From assembly GCA_014529385.2 (NCBI GenBank), contig CM043962.1, positions 39,426,098-39,490,097 on the forward strand: a DNA stretch of 64,000 nucleotides. Reading direction: 5' to 3'. The notes under the pieces were generated by a model that was not told the origin of the DNA, ran no database searches, and saw only the letters and a list, made by a program, of their open reading frames with translations. The position numbers and the translations under genes are program-made. How positions within the stretch are numbered: the stretch's first letter is position 1; every line of letters starts with the position of its first letter. Below, one piece after another: positions 13,156 to 24,739 of the stretch. The DNA comes from Adiantum capillus-veneris. Lineage: Eukaryota; Streptophyta; Polypodiopsida; Polypodiales; Pteridaceae.

Positions 13156-14214
13156 ATGGCGACTCATATTGGTACTAGGTCGTGTGAAAGGACCCCAAGA
13201 ATACAGAAGCTTGGCCTGCTGCTCCATCTTCTCAAGAAGCGCAGCCCTAGCTCCGCCAGACCGTGCTTATTTAGCTGGTGCTCCAGCGCCCGACAGTGGC
13301 CGCCCGCCCTAATTTCGTCCGGACTCTCTTTCTTCGTCTGCGGTGGCTGCAGCGATCGGCAGACGGATCAACAGGAAGAGTACTTCCACATGCTCGACAT
13401 GTCCGACGACCAGCTGCTCTCCGCTGAAGCTTACTGGCACTCCATCCTTCTAGAGCGCCACCAGCTGCCCGACGACGTCGCACTAGAGCAAGCTGCAATT
13501 ACTTGCTGCAGCTGCAATAGCACAGGAGAGGAGGCTGAGATTGTCCCTTCATCTTCGGATGCCGTTGACTCACATCTGGCTGATGTTCGTCGGGTGGGCG
13601 AGAACAGCAGCTTAATGCAGGATCTGCAAGAGGATTGCACGCAACGTCTGCTAGCTGCTGGAGACAGGAGACGGCTGAATACAATGCTGGACGAGTCTCC
13701 CAATTTATCTCACAGCTACATTAACATGGGCCGAGTCCCTGAATGCGCTCCCAAGCCATCAACAGCAGCTGCACACATAGTACTGGACGAAGACGTGGGA
13801 CCGCTCCCCAATACACCGCAGCCCAGCTGTAATCGCAGCCCCCAGCAAAATATTGCTGCAACGTCGTGCGCATCGTCTGCCGGTGATACTGTACTGGCTG
13901 AGACTGCGGCTACCGCGTCTGTGTCCCTGCTGACCCTGCTACAGGAGGAATCTTTCAGCAGCTCAGAATATTCCTTTGAACAGTTACAGCGGAGTGAGGA
14001 GGAAGAGGCGATTCTCAAGGCGGGCAGCTGGAGCCCGTCCAATGTGCAAGAGCAGCCAGCTACTCTGCAGCTGCTGTGCTGTGTATGCATGGAGAGGCAC
14101 AAAGGCGCAGCGCTCATCCCCTGCGGCCATACCTTTTGCCGCCTCTGCCCCAAACAGCTGTCCGCCTGCCCTCTTTGCAAAAGCCTCATCATCCAAATCC
14201 TTGACATTTTTTAA
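13156..14214 (+). CDS. RING-finger protein, probable E3 ubiquitin ligase (352 aa)
   Basis: Single-exon frame starting at an ATG and ending in TAA. The C-terminus holds a C3HC4 RING: Cys308, Cys311, Cys323, His325, Cys328, Cys331, Cys338, Cys341, followed by ILDIF at the very end. A plant protein family has this same layout: a disordered N-terminal part and a C-terminal RING of the type CCVCM.RHKGAA.IPCGHTFCR ending in ILDIF. Members probably act as ubiquitin ligases; that is family knowledge. The loop between Cys331 and Cys338 is shorter than usual. Residues 80-300 are Ser/Glu-rich and low in structure. The first 75 residues are basic and Cys-rich and may not be native; Met81 (HMLDMSDDQLL) is an alternative start. 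The region is GC-rich against AT-rich surroundings, as expected of a host gene. Confidence 0.72.
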   Translation: MATHIGTRSCERTPRIQKLGLLLHLLKKRSPSSARPCLFSWCSSARQWPPALISSGLSFFVCGGCSDRQTDQQEEYFHMLDMSDDQLLSAEAYWHSILLERHQLPDDVALEQAAITCCSCNSTGEEAEIVPSSSDAVDSHLADVRRVGENSSLMQDLQEDCTQRLLAAGDRRRLNTMLDESPNLSHSYINMGRVPECAPKPSTAAAHIVLDEDVGPLPNTPQPSCNRSPQQNIAATSCASSAGDTVLAETAATASVSLLTLLQEESFSSSEYSFEQLQRSEEEEAILKAGSWSPSNVQEQPATLQLLCCVCMERHKGAALIPCGHTFCRLCPKQLSACPLCKSLIIQILDIF

Positions 14215-14215
14215 T

Positions 14216-14277
14216 CCCTTTCCTCACAAATATTACTGTGTATTAAACATTCCTCACAAATATTACTGTGTATTAAA
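14216..14277. repeat. 30-bp tandem duplication after the RING gene
   Basis: TTCCTCACAAATATTACTGT plus GTATTAAACA occurs twice in a row, directly downstream of the stop codon, so it would lie in the 3' UTR. Confidence 0.88.
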
Positions 14278-14460
14278 CAACTATGTTTTACCTCCACTAG
14301 TTGAACTCCCTAGCAGTCAGTGCCTTCTCATCGACATTGCCCACAATGCCCACGTAGCAATTATTATGCAATGTTAACGCCATGCTTAGTATCATTTACT
14401 TTTTTAAATGGTCGCACTTGCATCAGTTAGGTACCCCCACAAGCCTCCGCAATATTTGGT

Positions 14461-14825
14461 AGGGGCGTTCTCAAATGGGATCAACGGTGGGGCTCATTTG
14501 GGCCATCAGATGTATTATTGTAAATTTAGGCCAACAGGTAAATTCAGGCCCGCACCTTGAACCTCGAAACCGCGACCTCCCCCATACGATGCATGTGCTC
14601 TAACCACCACGCCCGCATGCGTTCATTGAAGTATGTGGCATTTCAATGCCACATATGTAAATGCGGGTCGATTTATAAATTCGGGACAAGTTTGTAAATT
14701 CGGGGCATGCAAATTTGTAAATTCGGGTCATGCGATCTTGTAAATTCAGGCCACATCACACAACGCACAATGCACGCGCCTCGCCATTTTCACGTCCGCC
14801 CTTGATCCCATTTGAACACGCCCCT
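14461..14825. mobile_element. MITE-like element with 27-bp imperfect terminal inverted repeats
   Basis: The left end AGGGGCGTTCTCAAATGGGATC pairs with the right end, whose complement reads AGGGGCGTGTTCAAATGGGATC. Inside are several TAAATTCGGG/TAAATTCAGGCC repeats near 14525-14545 and 14660-14755. No clear target duplication flanks it, so the superfamily is open. There is no coding capacity. Confidence 0.55.
14548..14620 (-). other. tRNA-like / pol III promoter-like sequence inside the MITE
   Basis: The minus strand has GTGGTTAGAGCAC (A-box-like), then about 30 bases later GGTTTCGAGGTTC (B-box-like), as in tRNA genes and tRNA-derived SINEs. The acceptor stem does not close and the anticodon arm is not convincing, so it is not a working tRNA gene. 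It may be a SINE head captured in the element. Confidence 0.3.
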
Positions 14826-15267
14826 GCCATGTAGTGTTGAGACGCCACAAGGAGGGGGTGATTGTAAAACAGGGACCGATGGGACTGATGTGGCATGCTT
14901 TCTATCACACACATGTGTGAGTGGGTGGGGGGTAAGTTCTTTGTTTTGCAACTGCACCTCAAAGAGGTGCAATAAGTGGAGGGAGGACCCCCCTCTCTGT
15001 GGGCCATGGGGTAGCCCTTATTTGTCTTATATGCAACTATGCAAGGCTTTTTGTAACTTTGTCGAATTTTGCAGAGTTGCATTAGTAACATCTTAGAGAT
15101 GGTCACATGAAGCATAAGTTTTTGTAATGCAAAACTAGGCCTACTATGCTTGGATATAGTCAACGCAATCAACAACACCCTCTTTTGTGGTCACATGCAA
15201 CTAGGACCTCGCTATTTTGAAACAGTTACAGGCACTAAGAGGTGAGATGGATGAATCCACATGACAT

Positions 15268-15310
<43 letters not shown>

Positions 15311-15806
15311 ATGCTGATAGCTTGTGCGGGCACTGCTAGCAGCGACAAAGCTGAAACTCTTTGATTTATCCGTATAAGCTTGTAGGTTGTTCTTTTTTGA
15401 GTTTAATGCTTCACTCTACAATGCTTCTTAAAATCAAGCCCGTAACGTTATGCAACTATGCCAATTTAGACATAGTTGCAAAACACCCAACATAGTTCTA
15501 CTATGCTCAACTATTATGCCTCGTGTGCTCGTGAATGGAGCATAGTTATAAAAAAAGTAACTTATAAGTATGCCTCATGTGGCCACTGCCTTACTCATAA
15601 CTGAGGCATGCATGACCACATCTGAGCAAAGAACGACACGCAATTGTTGTGGAAAGATTCTCTCAGTAGAAGTGCAAGTCCAATTGAGTGCTTCACTTAC
15701 ACACTGTCTGACGCCCAAAATCTGACACAACCCAAACCCACGTCCACTCGTACCTACCCTTTGGGATTCTATTAAATGTAATCTCTGAACCAAATAAATC
15801 ATCAGC

Positions 15807-15858
<52 letters not shown>

Positions 15859-15868
15859 ACTTCTTGAT
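14826..15868. other. No gene seen; two microsatellites inside
   Basis: AT-rich DNA with a (GA)n run at 15270-15306 and a (CT)n run at 15811-15856. Short frames have no recognisable domain. Confidence 0.5.
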
Positions 15869-15869
15869 G

Positions 15870-16500
15870 CGCTAAAGAATTCTCCTTATGATAAGATTGT
15901 TACCATCTTATCTAAGAAGGCTAGGATTCATTTTGATGAAGCTTGCTTATCCTTGATTTGAGTGTTCTCAATGACATGCATGGCATGAACGATGTCATGC
16001 AAATAAAAAAATAGTTATGATCTCATAAGAGAACATAGATGTAGTAGAAGAAGTTATACTTTCTCAAGGACATTCCCTTCCATGATTTAATCACGGAGAT
16101 AGTCATGGTTGTAATTTCTCACATCTTCAATTTTCTAATAGACACTACTTTGATTGTGATAGAAATAAACACACTATATATAGATGATTTCTCGACAAAG
16201 CTGTATAACGAAGTAAATGGTATAGCAAATAAATAACATGCATGTTTTTTTAAAGATTATTCTCCTTATGACTACTGTGAAAAGGATGATCATCTAGCTC
16301 ATAAATGTTTTAAAAAATGTTTCAATTTTGATTGTAATATAGCATATGGTGCTCAACATGCTAACATTGTTCTAAAAATAGACTATATTCTTTGTTTAGT
16401 CTCTTCTGAAAGGAGACTTTATGCTCGTTATAGATATCTATTTATTAATAATTTTGGTGCTACAAGAAACATGACATATCAGTCTTAAAACAACTATCCA
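15870..16500 (+). pseudogene. Copia-like gag/protease relic (left part)
   Basis: Decayed plus-strand frames show a zinc-knuckle-like YCEKDDHLAHKCF near 16272-16310 (the first CxxC cysteine is lost) and NFGATRNMTYQS near 16450-16485. The latter resembles the DSGATxHMT protease site of Ty1/copia elements with Asp-Ser replaced by Asn-Phe. Frame changes and stops are many. A 1.3-kb element interrupts the relic at 16505. Assignment is by motif order only. Confidence 0.33.
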
Positions 16501-16504
16501 TTAA

Positions 16505-17824
16505 CACTAGGTTGGTAATGGGACACTTTTATGTCCTGTGAAGTGACCATTTTCCTTGAATTATTTCAAGAGTTTCAAAATGGATTTTGAGGTGCTATCT
16601 ATCTAGAAAATTGTCTCATGAGCTAAAAAAAACTCGACATTTTTTTGGAATATCAATTCCATCTTTAACATTGTCCTTGCACAACATTTAACAACCTAAA
16701 CTGTGTGAAAAAACAGGTCCTGTTTTTGGCTTTTTTCAACTTTTTGCAACTATACCACTCTAGAATTCATGTTTGTGAGGTCTATAATGCTAGAGAACTA
16801 TCTTTAGTAGTCCTCAACATGTCTTGATGCTTCTAGGGAGAAATAAATATTAAAGTTGTAAGTTATGACCAAATTACAAAAATTGTCAAATCCTGTTGTT
16901 TAGCCAATTTTAGCTCTTCTATCATTTTTTTGGTGGATTTCATGATATCCAAATTCATTTTTGATTTTCTATGTCGCATATTGTAACATAAAGCTAACAT
17001 TCCTTGAGTTTTGGGGCACCTAATACCCTATTTTGCATAGTACACAACGATGGTTGATTTTTTCAATTATGGAAGAAAACGAAACATTCTAGTATATCAA
17101 GTATAGCTTTTCAATATTGTTAGTTTCTTATGACAACTACATGCATTTTGTAGGTAGTAATCATATCTAGTCATAAGGATCAAATTTGGCTAGATATTGA
17201 ATAGTTTCTATGGGATTCTACAACTCATAATGTTCAACCCAGTTTTTTCATGTTTGCTGTATTTAACACTTGATCTTTGTCCCCAAGATTCCCCTTGGTA
17301 AGAGATGTATTATTCTTTTGACATTCTCCATGGCTCCTTATGAACATAAAGGACAATAGGGAACTAAGAAAACATGCATATATTATTTGTATTGAGCGTG
17401 GCTATAGAAACTTTGATGATAGGTTTGCAGAATGGTAAAAATTCAACTTTTTTGTACCTATTTATTTTGGCAAAACAAAAAATAGTGAGTGAGAAGCAAT
17501 CATATGTTCTGATCACCAACCCATTGAAGTTAACTAGGGAATTTATCTCAAGTCCTACAAAAATCCCTAATCTTATTTTTATGCAACAAAACGTAAGAAA
17601 TGACTGTTTTGATGAAAATTCACTGGTCCATCAACTTTGGAGGCTTGGTGTGACCAAAAGATGAGAAATTTTACAAGTTTCTTATTTTTTCCATGTTTAG
17701 TAGGCCTTGAACTATAACCTCATTAAAGGAATTTACAAAATGAGTGGATATACTATCGTTTTGGAGGTTTTTTTCAAAACCCTGAAAGGACACTTTTATG
17801 TCCTCTTAGGTTACCAACCTAGTG
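16505..17824. mobile_element. 1320-bp CACTA...TAGTG element flanked by TTAA
   Basis: The left end CACTAGGTTGGTAATGGGAC pairs with the right end ...GGTTACCAACCTAGTG, a 15-bp nearly perfect inverted repeat. Just inside both ends lies the near-palindrome GGACACTTTTATGTCC, in the same orientation at both ends. TTAA occurs immediately outside both ends (16501-16504 and 17825-17828). No transposase frame is present, so it would be non-autonomous. It could be a CACTA derivative or another TTAA- or TA-targeting family. Confidence 0.65.
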
Positions 17825-17828
17825 TTAA

Positions 17829-19497
17829 CGTTGTTTACACTTGTTACATTAATAAGTCTTTCTAAATATCTACCAATTTATGGCCACCAAAGATGTTCTT
17901 GATAACTCATGCGTGAATTGATCTATTGAATGGATCTGACTAGCATGAAGGGACGTTTTCATGCATATGGCACATCATTAAGATAAAAGGCACCGTTGTT
18001 AGTCCTGCAGACTCATGTTCTCCTCATGTGAGATATGTCTCATATAGTGATATTAGTAATTGTGACCTTTGCCACGTACGTGAAGTACTTGTGTGTGGAT
18101 ATAATTGGAAACACTCAATGATAGAAATGAGAGGGACCCTCATAAACCTTGATTCACACACTAGCTAAAATAATTATATAAAGTCCATGAGTTTCTAGAC
18201 CATGTTGTACACCTTGTGACTGGCACAAGTGCCCAAAAGGATCCCTACCTTGTAGGCCTAGGACCATTTAAAGAGAGTTTATCACTAAAAGAGTAGATAG
18301 TATCTAAAGTGGGCCCGCAATTCCTTCATAAGGAAAATCAATATGGATAAGGAAAAGATATTAGATGAGGTACGTGATACATGAACCTCTAATCCTTCCT
18401 ATAATTGCTAGCTTGCTATGCATGACTATGTCACTTGCATCAAGAAAAAGGTATGCAACACCATTGCACAACCTGAAAAAACCCTTGGTTTTATCTTGTC
18501 CAAAAACTCTTAGTGCTATATTAGAAATGTGAAGCCCCTGGCTATATTCCAAAGGTATACTGCTTAAACCACTAAGTAGATGCATACCATTAGAGGCTAC
18601 CTTGCGACCAATAGTGATGGTAAAAGCACATTGTTGTAGTGAACTTACCTACTACCCTTTGGAAGTTGAGAGATTTCATCCTTAAAATCACAAGTGTGAA
18701 GGGTCCAATAAATGAAATCAACACTTGTTGATGAGAGATTTTTCATTCACAAGTTGGGTAGTATCCAGAACATGGTGCTCATATGGACTTAGCCTGCTCT
18801 ATAAATGCTGCAATAGACAAAGAAGGAGATCCTCTCAAGATGGAATCTTATTCATCACTAGATTATTTAAACAATCATAACTTCTCATTGAAAGAAGATA
18901 TAGATTTTCCCAAAAGAAGTAATCATACTGGGTATTTTTTGGTTTTTTTTAAAGATATGCCTTGCATAGATAAAAAAGATATTTTGACGAGCATAATTCA
19001 ATCATGAGTGTGTGTGTGTGTGTGTAAGTCCTCTAAATTATAATGGAAACAAGATTAATGTTATTGCATGACCTAGTTCTGTGACATGCTTGCTTTCTAT
19101 AGAAGAAAATCAACATCTATAGTATATGCATCTCGTGAATAGAACCAATGATATAATATATATATATATATATATTGTCTAATATTGTAGTCATATGCAA
19201 TGAGGACAAGCAAATATATGAGCCTTAATGGCTATTGACTATTTTGAATTAGTCTTACCGATAACATTGAAAATCAAATATCTTGGACAAAGTATTCAAC
19301 ATCATAGTAGAAGCATAAAAACTAGTTGTGGGAAATTAAGTCCATCGTACTAGCACTCATTGCATGCAACATAGCATAAATATATTGATAAGCCCTTGTC
19401 TACAATGAAAGACTCAATTGGTTTAAGCATATACTTTGAAGTGCCTTACACTATGCATAACTAGTTTTGATACATTCAAGTACAGTTTGGCCTCATT
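17829..19497. other. Relic DNA, no supported gene
   Basis: May continue the copia-like relic to the right of the 1320-bp insertion, but I found no conserved motif. Contains (GT)n near 19009-19024 and (TA)n at 19143-19174. Confidence 0.4.
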
Positions 19498-19883
19498 AGA
19501 AAATTTCGGAGGTCTTTTGGAGGGCCTTTTAATAGAGAGAGAAAAAAGAGCTCTTTTGGACGTCTTTTGGAGGGCCTTTTAGTAGAGAGAGAAAAAAGAG
19601 CTCCTCCAATGAGAGAAGGGTCAATGTTACATAGAAAAATAGATTGATATTAACAAAAAAATGCAAAAAGTATCACCTACTCATTCAATGAGCCAACGAT
19701 TCTTGAAAACGGTCATCTTTTCATTAAATCCAGTTCTCTTTTTCACAAGGTCGGCGCCACTCATTCAATACGACTTTCTACATCATTGAAATTTATAAGA
19801 AAATACAAACTTATCAAATAATGTGTAGAGGACATTTCACAAGAATTTAGACTACCTCCTCGCACGTCGTTCAGCTAAAACCC

Positions 19884-19979
<96 letters not shown>

Positions 19980-20487
19980 ATATATAGTTCTTTATATATA
20001 TATATATATATATAAACCTAAAAAAGAGAGAAGTAGCCAAATGACGTGCAGAGGCCATTTGACAAGAATTTAGAGTGTCCCTCCTCCGTCGTTCGGCTAA
20101 AACCCCCTTTTAGGGGTTTTTTGGCATTTCCCCCCTCTTCGCGTGTCAGAACATGACAAGTAGACAGTCAATTTTTAGGTATTTGGGATTTTTTGGATGC
20201 ATTGGCGATATCCAAATCTTTAAATTTTGACAGTTTTGTATTTTTTAGAATTTCAATGATGTAGAAAGTTGTATTGAATGAGCGGCGCCGACCTCATGAA
20301 AAAGACAATCAAATTTAATGAAAAGGTAACCGTTTTTTAAAAAGGCCAAAAAGTTAGGTTTACTTTTCAAAGTATCCAGTTGCCCTTTTGGACGTACTCC
20401 ATAAGTGCAAAAGCGTTTTAAGAAGATTTTCTAGAGAGAGAAATAGAATTTCTTAGAAGGCCCTCCAAATGACCTCCGAAATATTCT
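19498..20487. mobile_element. About 1-kb foldback element with (TA)n core
   Basis: The outer arms AGAAAATTTCGGAGGTC...GGAGGGCCTT (left) and the complementary AAGGCCCTCCAAATGACCTCC...CCGAAATATTCT (right) are inverted. Further in, GGTCGGCGCCACTCATTCAA near 19750 pairs with TTGAATGAGCGGCGCCGACC near 20275, and CTTTCTACATCATTGAAATT pairs with AATTTCAATGATGTAGAAAG. The core is a (TA)n tract, flanked by a direct repeat (ACAAGAATTTAGA...GTCGTTC(A/G)GCTAAAACCCC). A transcript would fold into a very long hairpin. No coding frame; no clear target duplication. Confidence 0.7.
19887..20014. repeat. (TA)n tract with ATGTATAT interruptions
   Basis: Centre of the foldback element; about 60 TA units with a short interruption near 19967-19990. 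Confidence 0.96.
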
Positions 20488-23400
20488 TATGTGTCAGAAA
20501 TAAAATGTGAATTTGTAACCTAAGAATTTTAGTTTTCCACTTAGCCCCTATGGTGCCATGTCATAGATCTTCAGCTCATAGCCATGGATTTTGATATGCA
20601 TACATCATATCCTATGTATCATAAAATTCCCTTGGCGCCATTGTGCATATCATTGATACACATTGTAGAATTGATGATATACACTTGCAAATCCCTCCCA
20701 AGTTTGTATGTTGAATATAGAATATCTAAAACTTTCGAAGCTACGGTGTCATGGTCCTAAATACGAATCCTTGCTTTAGATAAGAAGATGTGAGTAATAA
20801 TACTATGTCTAGATTTTGTGTGCAAAGGTTTTTTATTCTTTTATTAGATTTTTGCATGCCATTTATGATAAAACAAGAACCAACTCATGGGAGACATACT
20901 ATAAGTAAACTTGCCATGATTTTTATGCTAACAAAATGCCAAAGTTCATTGGTTTTGAAACCCGGTTCGAATACTTTATTAGTTTTTACAAAGTTTAGAA
21001 TTACAAGAACATTTAACAATCAAAGACAATGTTTATCCTAACCAAGTACACATTTCAGTTACTAACTTTGTCTACCTAATTTCACTTTACATTTATTCGA
21101 CCTTTTTTGTTGGGAGAAGGGGAGATCGGTTGCTTAGAACAATTCAACACTTGCTCACTACATCACCATCAACCTGCCAACCTCTTTCTCCAATTTCCAA
21201 GCGCGCGCGCACACACACACACGCACACACACACACACACACACTAAAAGAATATAATTGACAGAGACAAGATGTAAGAGTGTGTAAGAACATGGAAGAG
21301 AAGATGTACACTTAACTAGGGAGTACACAACAACACATAATAGCTTAAGAGAGGGGAGATGGAAAAACTGAGAGCATCTACACAAGAAAGGCCTAGAATC
21401 ATAGCCCCAAACTCCATGACACCTCTCTTGTGGAGTTTGGTATTTTATATTTAGATTTATTATTGGTGCCAAAATTGGAGGCCCCTCTTTTATACTTTAG
21501 TCTACTTTAGTCTACTTTAGTTATGAGTGGTATACGCTACTTATTGCATGACCCTCTTAGGGTGGGTCCTCACTGTCCTATTTACAACGGAGCCATAGTG
21601 GCTTATTTCTAAAATATTGTGCTAGGATAAAATGACTAAGAGAATTATTATTTGTCGGCACCTTCTCGTCAGCTCCCACATTTCCAATCTGCAAACCATC
21701 ATGCACTCACTGCCGTTAGTAAGTTTCAAATAGATAGCACATAATTAATCATTAAGCTAGCTATCCCCGTTGCAATTCACCACATGCAACAGGCGGGTGC
21801 CCAGTCTCGTAACATTTTTGGCAATTCAAAAGCTTGTGTAAGGTTAGGAATTTTACGGAGTGTGGCTTCTTCACTCAAGTGCTCAATTTGATAGAAAAAA
21901 AACATCTTTGTTAGGTGACGTCCATTTTATACAAGGTATAAAAACCTCCAAACAATGAGTCTTGAGCATAGAATTATGTCCAAAAAGATGCAATATTTTC
22001 AGCATTTTGTTGACCTAACATCGATGTTTCTAAAGGTACACCTATCATTACCTTTATAAATTCTTCTAATTTACACACTTAAGCTCCTTAGTTTCATGTT
22101 CAAGCATAGAAAGTATCAAAAGATGTCTCTCTAAGACAATGTGGAACACACCCATGAAGTACATAAATCACACAGATGAGAAAAATAGCTTCCACAAATG
22201 TGGCCTTCCGTATGGCATATAAACCTATCTGCAAGTTGGTGCCAAATTGGAAGTGTACACTTATCTTTTGACCTAAGCTTGAAATTTACTATGTTTGTTG
22301 GGTAATACTTAGCAATTTGGATACAACATAGTATTAACTCAAAATAAATATGATTCTAGTAAAATGGAAAATCGCTCTCGCCTTTGCATTTTTTTCTAAT
22401 TCGAGTGTTAGGGGACCCAAAACTCAAGAAAGAAGAGTTGAATAGTGATAAATCCATGCACACACTTAGAATTTCCATTTGATTATAAACACACTTTTGA
22501 AGTATTCACTAAAATGTGATTCTTTACTAGCATATAAACACTAAAAATATTCCGTAAATGGGCGATAGCTTCCAATACATACACTTTTTATGTTCTAAAA
22601 GCATAGCAACGCCTTTAGAACTATCTTTCCTAGCTATGTACCACTTTAGAGTTCAGTAACGTGTGTTGTAGGGTGATCTAATGCCAATTTCATGAAAACT
22701 GGCCACAAACATCTAAAAGCCAACTTTTGTAATTTTGAACCTAAGTTTTGGATAATAAAAGTGAGCGTACGTTGCAACTGAATACTATGAGTTCTATGTT
22801 TCCTTTGATTGCTTGTGTCTCCCTTGTGCGGTGTTGCATTGTGAATCCAAGCATACCAACGCGCTCGCACGTGAAAGCTCTCTCTTTCTACGTAAGTTTC
22901 TCGCGATGAAGTTGTGTTTTAGGTGTGCCCTTCTATGAGGTGTTTTCATTTCCTATACACAATACATGTATCTAAACTAATTTTCAACCATAGGGATAGA
23001 TAGAGAATATCCTCAATAATCCATAGAGTGCTTCGGAGGCCAAGATTGACCTGCCCAAAATAGGTTATTTAATCGTAGGGACAATTTTGTCCAAGTGTCA
23101 CAGATGACATTTGAGCATATGGGGACGTTGAGGATACTATCCACAATCTAGGTAGTAAGTTTCATTGCATTCTGGGCATCGTAGCTATACAAAATCATCG
23201 GGTAGAGCATGAAGTAAGGAAAGTTCCTTTTGATGTTTGACACACATCTGAGACCGATTAGGCAAGGCACATAGGACTTGGGTTTTTGGAGAGATTAACT
23301 ACCTTTTGTAGCCTCCATGCACTAGTAGGGTTAGCTACCTTCCACAGGATTGACATTTTATATATGCGGTTCTTGCTTTGCTACCATTGATATGGTGAGG

Positions 23401-24739
23401 CTTCGCAGTCGGCAGACATTTTGGCATCGTTGTCGGGGATGAGGCAACCTAAACTAGAGAAGCATTCACTTGAAATTCCACTACTTCCTCTAGTATTGGC
23501 TAGAGTAACATATTTTTTGGCTTTATCATGACTGATGAGAGTAGGAACACTCAATAAGGACCTCGGTAGCTTTAGTTAGTAGGACGGATTAGGTGAAGGA
23601 TCCTTGAGACTAGCTAGTGGTTGATAAGGGTATCACCTAAGTAGAAAGTAGAGATTTGAGAGTGAAAGTTGAATTTTCTACTTTTTGCACTTTTTTTCAT
23701 GTGCAATAGAAGTAGGGTAAGTAAAAAACCATCAAGATTGCATCTGATTCAAGGTGCATTTAAGAAAACCAAAAAATTTGCCAAGTCTATCTTAGGCGCG
23801 TCGAAGATAGATAGGGGGTTTATGGGACTGATAGTGACAAACTAAACTGGCAGGTGGTATACAAACTTGAGTAGGCTACTCCCTTAGAATTTGGAAACAT
23901 TTGGATCACTAAAGGCCTAGTCAAGTCCAAAACTGGAAAAATTACCAATTTCAAAGAAAATTAATAAAGGAAAAGTCAATTCTGGCTAGAACTTGAAACT
24001 AGGGTGTGGATAAATCCTAAAACTTGTGGGAAAATCAATTTGTGAAATAAAAATTGAAAAATGTCAAAATTTGGTAGAGTTTTATCTCAGGTGCACAAGT
24101 TTTACCAAATTTTCAACTCACATGGTGTCACTAGACCATAATACATCTCTTGAGCAAGATTGGCCAAGTTTGGACTTGTGCAAGGGTAAAAACACCAAGA
24201 AAATTAAAAACCTTGACTATAGGACCAAAAAGGATGACAAGACAATAGTAAATTGTCCAAATTTGTGAAACTCGTTGTACAAGCTTTAAAACACATGAAG
24301 AAACCGACACAAACCTCACATTGGCAAAAAGAAAAGAGAAATAGAGAAGATTTAACTTAGGCGCGCCCAAGATAAATTTTTCACCAGGAAGGTCATTTTG
24401 TGAATTTGACACCAATTATATTTTTGTTAAGCTCTGGGGACCGCATCCATGTGATAAAAGTTGAATTTACCCCCACTTATACGTGCAGCCATCTTAGGCA
24501 CGCCTAAGATAGCCTGAGCAAAATCTTAGAGCTAGGGCATATTGGGTGTATCTAGTGCTTGAAAAAGGGAATTTGTGGAGTAAGGAAATGAGGGTCCCTC
24601 TCACTCATGTCGTGGAGTGTTTGCAGTTACCTCCATATATGAACTTAGGATCTGGTAGAGTTTTGGGAAACTCGGGATCCATAGGAGAGAATAGGAGCAC
24701 AACGTCCATCGAAGAGAGTGTAAACTAAGGGATATTGTT
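20488..24739. other. AT-rich stretch without a supported gene
   Basis: Only short frames without domains. Small structures: a (CA)n run at 21200-21244, a 10-bp tandem TACTTTAGTC at about 21492-21522, a perfect 10-bp hairpin CCAAACTCCA/TGGAGTTTGG at 21407-21440 (MITE-like), and three near-palindromic CTTAGGCGCG-type motifs near 23790, 24358 and 24492. The right part may be the upstream region of the gypsy relic that follows. Confidence 0.45.

Noticed and set aside
14548-14620. Functional tRNA gene
   Set aside because: The acceptor stem does not pair and the anticodon arm is unclear; only A- and B-box-like segments remain.
16501-17828. piggyBac-type element because of the TTAA flanks
   Set aside because: The ends are CACTA...TAGTG and not the CCY-type ends of piggyBac, and no piggyBac-like transposase is present. 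The larger TTAA-flanked element encodes a tnp2 transposase.
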